Part shown: in pieces, positions 18,599 through 27,358 of the stretch
Layout: every line of letters begins with the position of its first letter
Numbering within the stretch: position 1 is the first letter of the stretch
NCBI GenBank assembly: GCA_945906905.1
Contig: CAMDSM010000005.1
Span: 1 to 32,301 of the forward strand
Reading direction: 5' to 3'
Source: Altererythrobacter xiamenensis
GTDB taxonomy: Bacteria > Pseudomonadota > Alphaproteobacteria > Sphingomonadales > Sphingomonadaceae
Length of the DNA stretch: 32,301 bases
The notes under the pieces: model-generated
What the model was told of the DNA's origin: nothing
Databases searched by the model: none
What the model saw: the letters and a program-made list of their open reading frames with translations, nothing else
Translations under genes and position numbers: made by a program

Positions 18599-19804
18599 AT
18601 GCAAGCCGAAGCCTTGAACCTCCTGACCCGCACGATGGAAGCCCAACTTCTCAGGAAATCACAGCCCGAAGGCTATCCCTACCTGCCGCCTGTTCCATCA
18701 AGCCGCTATACCGACCCCGGGTTTGCCGGGCTGGAACGTGACGGGATGTGGATGAAGACATGGCTGCTGGCGGGCCATATTTCGGAACTGCCGACCGGCG
18801 GATCGTATTTTCTGTTTGAACAGCTCGACCAGTCGGTGATCATTTCACGCGGCAAGGATGGTGCGATCCGAGCTTTCTATAATGCATGCCGCCACCGTGG
18901 TTCGGCACTGCTGCTCCAGCAATCAGGCAAGGCTGCCCGGTTTGTCTGCCCTTACCATTCGTGGGGCTACTCGCTCGAAGGCGATTTGAAATCGGTCCCG
19001 GACCAGCATGATTTCCAATGCCTAGACAAGGCAGACAGCGGCCTCATTCCTGTCCGGTGCGATGTCAGCCGCGGATTCATTTACATCAATTTTGACCAGC
19101 AGGCCGGGCCGCTGGAGGATTTTCTCGCCCCGCAACTGCCGCAGACAGAGGGCTATCCAATCGACAAGATGGTCGTCAAACACCGCCTGCTGGTGGAGAT
19201 GGAGTGCAACTGGAAGATCGCCTATCACAATTTCTGCGAAATCTATCACGTCTCCACCTGCCATCCCAAGACCTTGTCCCCCTACCTCGATTCGCAGAGT
19301 TTCGTGATTGCCTTGCTCGCCAACGGGCACATGCGGTTTGCCACCCGCAAGAAGAAGGGCGATTCAATTTTCGGGCATGATTTGTACAAGCCGGACGACA
19401 TCGCCGATATCTTCCGCGAGGTCACCGTCGCCCTGCCAAGCTTCCCCAATGTGTTCTATTCGCTCGATCCAATCGGGTTCAATCTCCAGTCTTTCTGGCC
19501 GGCCGGACCGAACAAATCGGTCATGGAAGTGCGCATGATGGGCTGGGATGTCGATACCGAAGCAGACCGCACGCATTGGGAATCGATGAAGGGGCTAGTG
19601 GGCCATATCCTCGACGAAGACCTGCACTTGTTCGGGTCCATGCAGCGCAATCTGGCACAAGGGATCATCCCCGAACTGGTCCTGGGCTATCAGGAACGAG
19701 CGCTATACTGGTTCGAGGAAGAAATCGACCGGCGCATCGGCGTTGACAACATCCCCGAAACGCAGCGCGTCGCGCAAGTGCTTTCCGGACAGATGCAGCG
19801 CTGA
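18599..19804 (+). CDS. Rieske-type aromatic-ring-hydroxylating dioxygenase, large (alpha) subunit
   Basis: Rieske motif CRHRGSALLLQQSGKAARFVCPYHSWGYSL. Mononuclear iron region NWKIAYHNFCEIYHVSTCHP. Confidence 0.94.
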   Translation: MQAEALNLLTRTMEAQLLRKSQPEGYPYLPPVPSSRYTDPGFAGLERDGMWMKTWLLAGHISELPTGGSYFLFEQLDQSVIISRGKDGAIRAFYNACRHRGSALLLQQSGKAARFVCPYHSWGYSLEGDLKSVPDQHDFQCLDKADSGLIPVRCDVSRGFIYINFDQQAGPLEDFLAPQLPQTEGYPIDKMVVKHRLLVEMECNWKIAYHNFCEIYHVSTCHPKTLSPYLDSQSFVIALLANGHMRFATRKKKGDSIFGHDLYKPDDIADIFREVTVALPSFPNVFYSLDPIGFNLQSFWPAGPNKSVMEVRMMGWDVDTEADRTHWESMKGLVGHILDEDLHLFGSMQRNLAQGIIPELVLGYQERALYWFEEEIDRRIGVDNIPETQRVAQVLSGQMQR

Positions 19805-19812
19805 GGCTGCCA

Positions 19813-20025
19813 GTGCGCTATCAGTATCGCTGCGGCGGGACCTTGGTAGGAGCGACCTGTCAGGCCCGCCGCCAACAATTCATCGCAGTCGGCGTGCCCG
19901 ATTTGTTTGTGGACGAGGACATCGCCTTTGCCACCAATCTGCTTCGGCCCGGCGTGCCAACCGAATTGCAAGCCGCGAAATTGGCGCGACTGGATCTATC
20001 TATGCGCGCAAGTATTCATCTTTAG
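19813..20025 (+). pseudogene. Remnant of an alpha/beta-hydrolase fold-3 (acetyl-esterase-like) C-terminal segment
   Basis: VGVPDLFVDEDIAFATNLLRPGVPTEL matches the classic 'DLF-DEDI-YA-RLL-AGVPTEL' stretch. No upstream esterase domain. Confidence 0.55.
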
Positions 20026-20223
20026 GAAGGAAAGAAGCGAAGGCAGAGCATGATCTGCAGCGCGAAATCCTCCTTGGTCGGCAGCCCAGGCAACTGAACC
20101 TCGAGACCTTGATAAAGATGGTGCGCCCGCTCGCCTGGCCGCAGCAGCACGCCGCCATCGGTTGGACCTGATCGCGCAATTCCTGTTATCGCGAACAATC
20201 TGCCTTTTATCGGCGATTAATCG

Positions 20224-20403
20224 CCCTGTTCCAAAAAAATGCCCTGTCCGGGCGAATAACAGGGAAACCGGTTTTCGCCCCGCACAAGTGACGGAAATTA
20301 CGCTGAAAAATCTCAATCGCTGGGCCAGAATCAGGCAAAAATCCCTGTTTTTCCGCGCAAATGCACATTTTTCCCTGTTCTTCCCCGATAATTCTTCCCT
20401 GAT
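20224..20403. repeat. CCCTGTT-rich intergenic repeat cluster
   Basis: CCCTGTT at 20224, 20343, 20373; inverted AACAGGG at 20258; near-variants CCCTGTC at 20242 and CCCTGAT at 20397. Confidence 0.6.
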
Positions 20404-20416
20404 AACAGACAGCCCG

Positions 20417-21264
20417 GACCTGCGCGATCGGTTGCTGTTAATGTTGGCAGCGGAATTGCGGATTTCGCTCGACACCAGCGGGGCCACGGCAACGCTGGAG
20501 GAGGAGATCGCGCCTGAGCGTGTGGGTGCCTATCGCATAGCCGAAAGAATCGGACGCGGCGGCATGGGTTCGGTCTATCGCGGGGAGTGCGACACTGGCG
20601 ATTTTTCGCATGTGGTCGCGATCAAGGGCATCAAACCTGGCCTGCTATCATCGGCGCTGGTTGAACGCTTCACGCGCGAACGGCAGATCCTGGCCAGCCT
20701 AAGCCACCCAAACATCGCCCAACTCTACGATGGCTGCGAGACATCTGATGGTTCGCCGTATATCGTGATGGAAATGGTCACAGTGGCACCGGTGTCGCCT
20801 TTGCTCACCGAAATCTGGTGGTCCACCGCGACCTCACCCCTTCCAATACGCTGGTGACTGCAGACAGTTCGGTTAAGCTGATCGACTTCGGCATAGCCCG
20901 CCCAACTGATGCGCCCGGCGAGAGCGCCAACTTGTCATCGGCGCGGTCGCTTGCCAGCCTCAGCCTGACCCCCGGCTTTGCTGCACCTGAACGGCACCTC
21001 AGCAACGCCGCGACAACATCGGCAGACATCTACTCGCTCGGAAAGCTGCTCGAACGCTTGCTCCCCGACCACGACGATGCCGAGCTTACGGCAATAATCG
21101 CCAAGGCCAGCGCCATCGATCCAGCGGTCCGGTATCCGACCGTGGAAGCACTGGCAGGTGACCTCTCCGCTTGGGAGAACAACAGGCCGGTAACGGTTAT
21201 GGGCGATGCGCGACTACCTGAGCCGTTCGTGCAATCCACCGCACACGGGTCTTGGACCAAATAA
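20417..21264 (+). pseudogene. Ser/Thr protein kinase, decayed (internal deletion with frameshift; no C-terminal extension)
   Basis: Frame 2: YRIAERIGRGGMGSVYRGEC...VVAIKGIKPG...RFTRERQILASLSHPNIAQLYDGCETSDGSPYIVMEMV. Frame 1: GVAFAHRNLVVHRDLTPSNTLVTADSSVKLIDFGIARP...TPGFAAPERHL. The alphaD-alphaE region is missing between them. Confidence 0.85.
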
Positions 21265-21339
21265 GCTGGCTGATTTCCGAGGGCGAGGCATCCGCGCGCC
21301 CTACCCTAGATTTGCCCTTTGGATAGGGGTGCGTTTGGT

Positions 21340-21480
21340 TTGACAGGACCCCGTAATCTGTTCAACAAACAATATCCGATCGGGCCTTCGGTTCTTCTCA
21401 ATTCTTTCCCGGTCAACACCGTGTATTATGGCGAATCTCGCACCTACGGCCTTCAATTGACCTATAGATTTGGCCGGTAA
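21340..21480 (+). pseudogene. TonB-dependent receptor C-terminal remnant
   Basis: Frame ending at the TAA at 21478-21480 reads LTGPRNLFNKQYPIGPSVLLNSFPVNTVYYGESRTYGLQLTYRFGR*, a typical last-strand beta signal. Confidence 0.75.
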
Positions 21481-21495
21481 AAACGAGCATTATCG

Positions 21496-23727
21496 ATGAT
21501 CCAGAATGGCCTGCACCACCGGAGCTGTCCCTTGTGTGAAGGGATGTGCGGGATCACCGTGACCGTCGAGGGCGGACGGGCTGCATCCGTCCGCGCCAAC
21601 CGGCAGGATGTCTGGAGCCAGGGCCATATCTGCCCCAAAGGCACGACATTGGGCACGCTGCATCATGATCCGGACCGGCTGCGCACCCCAATGGTGCGCG
21701 ATGGAAACGCATGGAAGAGCGCGTCGTGGGAAGCGGCGTTCGAGCGTCTGGAGATGTTGGTCGGAGGTGTCCGCAACCGGCATGGGCCGCATGCCTTTGC
21801 CGCCTATGGCGGCAATATGGCGGGGAAGGACACCACACTGTCCCGCTATTCGGGTCTGATGCTGGCAACATCGGGCATCCAGCAAATTTATTCCTCGGGC
21901 ACGGTCGATCAGCACCCGAAAAATCTGTCGGCCATGTTGATGTTCGGGAATGAGTGGAAAATCCCTATTCCCGACCTCGACAATACCGACTTGTTCATCA
22001 TCTTTGGCGGCAATCCGGCTGCGTCCAAGGGCAGTATATTTTCCCACCGCGACGTGATGGGGGCAATGCGCGATCTTCGCGCGCGCGGCGGCAGGGTCAT
22101 CGTGGTCGACCCGGTGCGCACGCAAACGGCGCGATCTGCGGACCAGTGGATCGGTCTAAGGCCCGGCAGCGACGCGGCCTTCATGCTTGGCGTGGCCCAC
22201 GTCCTGTTCGCGCGCGATGCAGTGCGGCTGCGTCACCTGGAAGGATTGGTCGAAGGGCTTGAGAGCCTGCGCGATATCGTGGGCGGCTTCAGCCCGCAAT
22301 CTGTCGCAGCCCATTGCGGAATAGAGGCAATGATCATCGAAGATCTCGCCGAAGAATTGATCTGCACCGAACGATCCGCAATCTATGGCCGAATCGGCAC
22401 CTGCACCCAGAGCTTCGGCACGCTTGCATCCTGGATGATCGACGTGCTGGCGATCCTGACCGGCAATCTGGACCGGCGCGGCGGCAGTATGTGGAGCCGT
22501 CCGGTCGCGCCGCTGGTGGACATGCTGTCGATGCTGCCCGCCGGAATGCCGATCGTGATGGGCAAGAGCCGCGTTCGCGGCGTCCCCGCAGTTCTGGGCC
22601 AGTTCCCCGCCTCCTGCATGGCAGAGGAAATCGCAACGCCGGGACCGGGCCAGATCAAGGGTTTGCTGACCTTTGGCGCCAATCCCGCGCTCAGCGCCCC
22701 GGATTCAGGCAGGCTGGTGCAGGCTTTGCCGTTGCTGGAATGCATGGTCAGCCTCGACAATTACCTTAACGAAACCACACGGCACGCCCATGTGATCCTG
22801 CCCAGCCCCTCGTTGCTGGAAAGCGAGCATTTCGACATGTGGTCATGGGTCTTCTGCCTGACCAGCGGTGGCCATTATTCGCCACCTGTGTTCCCTGCCA
22901 CCGGTCGCCCGGAACACTGGCGCGTGGTCACCCGTGTGGGCGCGATCATTGGCGGGCAGCCGAACGCGGATGTCGAAGCAATGGACGATGGCTATTTCCG
23001 GGGGCTGGCAACGGCCCACGGGATCGATGAGGACATGGCCATCGAGGCACTGCCCGAACGGGGTCCGACCCGCATTCTCGACCTTGCTATCCGCACCGGC
23101 CCGTTTGGTGACCGTTTCGGCACGTTATCGAACGGCCTGACGCTGGAGAGCTTCCGCGACAAGCCGGACGGACTGATCATAGCACCCGCCATTCCGCGTG
23201 CAATCGAGGGATTCAAAACGCCATCGGGCAAGATCGAAATCGCGCCTGCGCTCATCCTGTCGGACATCCACCGGCTGGAACAGGCAGTGCGCACCAACGA
23301 TTCCTCGCTCGTCCTGGTCAGCCGCCGTCATCTCCGCTCGCTCAACAGCTGGATGCACAACATCGATACGCTGGTGAAAGGCAAGGAGCGCTGCACCTTG
23401 CAGATGCACAGCACCGATGCAGCGACCCATGGACTGGTCAACGGCGAGATGGTCGCGCTTTCCTCTGTTGCAGGCGAAATAGTCGTGCCACTGGAAACCA
23501 ATGACGATATCCGGCCAGGCGTCGTCTCGATGCCGCATGGCTGGGGTCATGGCGATCCGCAGACGCGCCTTGGCGTTGCTCAAGCCCATGCCGGGTCCAA
23601 CACCAATATTCTCAGCCCAGGCACCATGGTTGATGTCATTTCCGGCAACGCCGTGCTGAACGGCATCCCGGTCCGGGTAACCAAGGCTGACTTGCCGTCA
23701 GGCAACGAATTCGGAGCGGCCATATGA
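21496..23727 (+). CDS. Molybdopterin-dependent oxidoreductase (DMSO-reductase/formate-dehydrogenase superfamily) with N-terminal [4Fe-4S]
   Basis: CPLCEGMCGITVTVEGG...GHICPKG. FIIFGGNPAASKGS, GRVIVVDPVRTQTA, and C-terminal molydop_binding region VNGEMVALSSVAGEIVVP. Confidence 0.92.
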   Translation: MIQNGLHHRSCPLCEGMCGITVTVEGGRAASVRANRQDVWSQGHICPKGTTLGTLHHDPDRLRTPMVRDGNAWKSASWEAAFERLEMLVGGVRNRHGPHAFAAYGGNMAGKDTTLSRYSGLMLATSGIQQIYSSGTVDQHPKNLSAMLMFGNEWKIPIPDLDNTDLFIIFGGNPAASKGSIFSHRDVMGAMRDLRARGGRVIVVDPVRTQTARSADQWIGLRPGSDAAFMLGVAHVLFARDAVRLRHLEGLVEGLESLRDIVGGFSPQSVAAHCGIEAMIIEDLAEELICTERSAIYGRIGTCTQSFGTLASWMIDVLAILTGNLDRRGGSMWSRPVAPLVDMLSMLPAGMPIVMGKSRVRGVPAVLGQFPASCMAEEIATPGPGQIKGLLTFGANPALSAPDSGRLVQALPLLECMVSLDNYLNETTRHAHVILPSPSLLESEHFDMWSWVFCLTSGGHYSPPVFPATGRPEHWRVVTRVGAIIGGQPNADVEAMDDGYFRGLATAHGIDEDMAIEALPERGPTRILDLAIRTGPFGDRFGTLSNGLTLESFRDKPDGLIIAPAIPRAIEGFKTPSGKIEIAPALILSDIHRLEQAVRTNDSSLVLVSRRHLRSLNSWMHNIDTLVKGKERCTLQMHSTDAATHGLVNGEMVALSSVAGEIVVPLETNDDIRPGVVSMPHGWGHGDPQTRLGVAQAHAGSNTNILSPGTMVDVISGNAVLNGIPVRVTKADLPSGNEFGAAI

Positions 23728-24116
23728 AGATGGTGCTGAGTCTGTTGTCTGGCCTGATCGGGGTCGCGCTGATCGTGTTCGGTTGCTACGCCATGGTTGC
23801 GACTACCATAGTGACCGACATGACCGCGCTTGTGCCCAAAGGCGTGGCCGGTCTCAATGAAGCGCGTGCCATTTATGCGGGGTCGTTCTGGGCGATGGGC
23901 GGGTTGATTCTGTATGGGCTGGGATCACCACGTTTCAGGCAGCCTTTTTTGCTGTCGATTGGCCTTATCTTCGGCGGTTTCATCGTGGCTCGCATCATCT
24001 CGATTGCCATGGATGGCTACGATCCGTCGCTAGGCGCAGCCATCGGAGCAGAACTCGTGGCAACGCTGATTCTGATCGCCGCCAGCCGTGCATCATCGCC
24101 GGTTTCGTCAGTCTGA
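23724..24116 (+). CDS. Small integral membrane protein (DUF4345-like)
   Basis: 130 aa with about 4 hydrophobic segments. ALVPKGVAGLNEARAIYAGSFWAMGG. ATGA overlap with the Mo-oxidoreductase. Confidence 0.65.
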   Translation: MKMVLSLLSGLIGVALIVFGCYAMVATTIVTDMTALVPKGVAGLNEARAIYAGSFWAMGGLILYGLGSPRFRQPFLLSIGLIFGGFIVARIISIAMDGYDPSLGAAIGAELVATLILIAASRASSPVSSV

Positions 24117-24292
24117 AAGCGATGCCCGGCCGCCGACCGCGACGTGATTGGACCAGGGTGCGCCGGGCAGGCGGGCCGCGCCAAAAAATTCGCGTGTCTG
24201 CACAGGTTCGACCAGCCCCAGCGCCACGCGATACCGCCGGGCCTCGGCAGATGGCAGCGCAGCTGCCCCGAACGCATCGAGATGCGCCATGA

Positions 24293-25888
24293 TCTGCGCC
24301 AGTCGAATTCGAAGGTCCCGAGTGGGACCCGCCCGTGTTCGAGCCGCCGGTCTGGGTACCGCCCGAATTCGATCCGCCCGAAATCAGCGAGATCCCGTGG
24401 ACCGATTTCGACGACGATGACTACCTAGATGCCGGCAACCTCGCCTTCGACTACCTCGACATGTCGGGCACGGTGGAAACCGATCTGTCGCGCTGGGCCG
24501 CATGGCTGGCGACGCAGAACGTTCGTGAACTTGAACGGCTGGCGCTGCTGGCCGGCTATTCCAACCTCGCCTCTGCCCTGGCCGATGCAGAGAACATCAT
24601 TCGCCAGTCGCAGGACGATGGCTACCGCCGGTGGGCGATGCAGGCGCCCAGTTGCGGCGGCTATGTCGGCTGCGGGCCGAGCTATCTCGAATGGTGGTAC
24701 ATGAAGACCTCGATCGTGGCGCTCGGCGATATCCTGGCCCAGAGCCGCGAGATTTTCTCCTCTGGCGGGTTCAGCGATATCGGTATCACAGGCCTCGACC
24801 TGGGTTACCTGTTGCTCGATCACGGAACGCAGGATGGCGATTATGCCTATCATCTCAACGCCACCGCCTATGCCGGCTTCCTGCGCAAATTTGCTGAGAA
24901 GCGCGGCGTGGTGCGACTTGAAGGCAAGGTGGCCGACGTGAAGCTGGATGGTGAGACAGGGTCTGTCAACGCGATCACGATGGAAAACGGGCAGGACATC
25001 GCCGGCCAGCTGTTTATCGACTGCTCGGGATTTCGCGGCCTGCTGATCGAACAGGCGCTGGAAACGGGGTACGAGGACTGGACGCACTGGCTGCCTTGCA
25101 ACCGCGCTGTCGCCCTGCCCTGCAACCGCGACGATGGCAGCCCGCCGCCGCCCTTTACCCGCGCCACCGCCCATTCGGCCGGTTGGCAATGGCAAGTCCC
25201 GCTGCAACACCGCAATGGCAACGGCCATGTCTTTTGCGATGCCTTCATGTCGGCCGACGAGGCAACCGACATCCTGCTGGTAAACATTGCCGGCAAGCCC
25301 ACAGCCGATCCCAACCACCTGCGGTTTGTTACCGGCCGGCGCAAGAAGTTCTGGAACAAGAACGTCATCGCGATTGGCCTGGCTGCGGGCTTCATGGAGC
25401 CGCTGGAATCAACTTCGATCCACCTGATCAATACCGGGATCAACAAGCTCATCTCGCTGCTTTCGCTCGACGGGGTGACGCAGGCGCAAGAGGATGCTTT
25501 CAATCGGCTAACGGCCAAGGAATATGCCCGGATCCGCGATTTCCTGATCCTGCATTATAACACCACCACCCGTGATGATTCAGATTTCTGGAACTATTGC
25601 CGCACCATGTCCGTGCCCGACAGCCTGACCGAAAAGGTCGAACTGTTCCGGCAGAACGGACAGATCTTCCGCGAGGACGATGAGCTGTTCACCGAAACCA
25701 GCTGGGCGGCCGTGATGATGGGCCAAGGCATTGCCATGCAAGGCCACAATGCGATGGCTGAAACGCTCGACCAGAAAGCGACCAAGCACGAGTTGGACGA
25801 GATCGAAAAATCGGTTCGTTTCCTGGTGCAGAATATGCCGGGGCACAGCGATTTTCTGGCGCAATACTGCCCAGCGGCAGCCGTCTGA
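24293..25888 (+). pseudogene. Chimeric ORF: C-terminal flavin-dependent tryptophan-halogenase domain joined to an unrelated acidic/Pro-Trp-rich N-terminal segment
   Basis: From about 24840: YAYHLNATAYAGFLRKFAEKRGVVRLEGKV, LFIDCSGFRGLLIEQALETGYEDWTHWLPCNRAVALPC, GWQWQVPLQHRNGNG, GLAAGFMEPLESTSIHLI. No N-terminal GxGxxG. Upstream: SAPVEFEGPEWDPPVFEPPVWVPPEFDPPEISEIPWTDFDDDDYLDAG. Possible GTG start at 24335. Confidence 0.75.
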
Positions 25889-25955
25889 CAATCGGGACAA
25901 ATCAGACGGACATTATTGCCTGCCATCCGAGACTACACGCAGGGTATCCCTTTCG

Positions 25956-26351
25956 GGTGCTGTCAGTCTAATCGCAACTCGTCTCCGATTGGCGAAGTTC
26001 TCCACTCCCCAGCGACGGCTCATGCCATGAGCGACTGCCGCTCGGCCAGGGCGGCCGAGCGGCGGGTCTTGTAGGTTTGTCTGTCGACAAGGTGGCGTTC
26101 GAGATTGAAGTGGTTGTGGACGTTGGCATGGACCAAGGCGAACCTCTGTAAGCTCTTCATCTGCCGGAACCGCAGCATTGCACGCTGTCGTCGTCGGAAC
26201 GGCAGATGTGAATTCTCCGATAGATTGTGATGATCTCGGGTGCCGAGTTGAAATAGCGAAACGGACTGTCGGGTTTGCGACGTTTGGGCATCGCCCGACC
26301 CTACCCTCGTCGGCTTACTTTTCAAACAGGTGCATTTGCTTTGAAAGCACC
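25956..26351 (-). mobile_element. Internally deleted IS6-family element
   Basis: Minus strand: terminal GGTGCTTTCAAAGCAAATGCACC (26351 inward), transposase N-terminus MPKRRKPDSPFRYFNSAPEII (26291-26229), then about 11 nt, then C-terminus ENSHLPFRRRQRAMLRFRQMKSLQRFALVHANVHNHFNLERHL...SAALAERQSLMA* (26217-26020). Opposite end GGTGCTGTCA at 25956. Confidence 0.85.
26301..26351. repeat. IS end, copy 1 of a 51-bp direct repeat
   Basis: CTACCCTCGTCGGCTTACTTTTCAAACAGGTGCATTTGCTTTGAAAGCACC; 6 mismatches to 31917-31967 by eye. Confidence 0.9.
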
Positions 26352-26354
26352 TTG

Positions 26355-27248
26355 TCATTTGTTCGATACCAAACCAGTGCCAGACCACTCGCCAGCCGAA
26401 AGCGAGAAAGCCAAGGTAATAGCGTGGTCCGGCCCATAGTCGGTTTGCCAATCTGACCCGAACAGCAAGCCGATTCTGCGCGTAAATTCAAAGCCATCGA
26501 TGGGTACCATGGCAATGCCAGGGCCGGTCAGAGAGTGCGGCGCAACGGTTATGCCCATACCTGATCGCACCATCGCCATTGCTCGATCATCGTTTGCAGA
26601 TCGCAGGCTAAACCGTGGCCGTGCCCCGCGCTCTGTGAAGAAGCGGCTGGTCTGCGCAAGTATCTCGCACGAACGACGCGCAATCATTGTTTCCCCGGCA
26701 ACGTCCGCCACGGTCAGCGACGTGGCTCCAGCCAGCGTATGGCCTGACGAAAAGGCGAGGCAATAGGGTTCTGAGAAAAGCAATTGGTGGACAAATCGGC
26801 ACTCACCTTCGTTGACAAGGGTAATTGCAAGGTCGATCCCGCCGCTGGAAATGGCAGATAATAGGTCCCGCTCACCGCCTTCGATCAGTTCCAGCGGCTC
26901 CAGCCCGTCATACCCGGCCATCGCGATTTCCAGCAGAGATGTCGGGATGCTGTGCAGCACACCCAAGCGGATCGGCCTGACCGGAGTTGGCAGTCTGGCA
27001 ACGCGGGCTTCCGCAAGGCGAAAGTCCCGTTCAATGTCGCGCGCATGCGGTAGCAACCGGTTGCCCGCTTCGGTCAGGCGAATGCGGCGCTTCTCTCGGA
27101 TGAACAACTTTGATCCAAGCTGCCGTTCCAGTTCGGCAATTCCCATCGACAAGGTGGGCTGCGTCACATTGATGCGGCCTGCCGCCTGGGTGAAATTTCC
27201 GGCATCGACCACGGCGAGGAACTGGCGAATCTGCGTTCTGCTAATCAT
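26355..27248 (-). CDS. LysR-family transcriptional regulator
   Basis: N-terminal HTH MISRTQIRQFLAVVDAGNFTQAAGRINVTQPTLSMGIAELERQLGSKLFIREKRRIRLTEAG. Divergent from the ivd operon. Confidence 0.95.
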   Translation of the reverse strand: MISRTQIRQFLAVVDAGNFTQAAGRINVTQPTLSMGIAELERQLGSKLFIREKRRIRLTEAGNRLLPHARDIERDFRLAEARVARLPTPVRPIRLGVLHSIPTSLLEIAMAGYDGLEPLELIEGGERDLLSAISSGGIDLAITLVNEGECRFVHQLLFSEPYCLAFSSGHTLAGATSLTVADVAGETMIARRSCEILAQTSRFFTERGARPRFSLRSANDDRAMAMVRSGMGITVAPHSLTGPGIAMVPIDGFEFTRRIGLLFGSDWQTDYGPDHAITLAFSLSAGEWSGTGLVSNK

Positions 27249-27270
27249 AGGATTAGTTTATAACATTAAT
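27241..27270. promoter_or_regulatory. Putative LysR operator in the LysR/ivd divergent intergenic region
   Basis: Inverted repeat CTAATC-ATAG-GATTAG (27241-27256) overlapping the LysR start codon, followed by AT-rich ATTAGTTTATAACATTAAT (27252-27270). Confidence 0.4.
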
Positions 27271-27358
27271 CAGATTATTCCAATTTTTCTATCATTAGCA
27301 GCTTTGGTAAGGCGTTGTTCTCGCAAACTGCGATCCGCATTTCGGCTGGAGAGAGAAC

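Noticed and set aside
24108-24290. Minus-strand ORF reading LAQIMAHLDAFGAAALPSAEARRYRVALGLVEPVQTREFFGAARLPGAPWSNHVAVGGRASLSD
   Set aside because: Looks protein-like and may be a gene fragment, but I could not assign a family; not listed as a feature.
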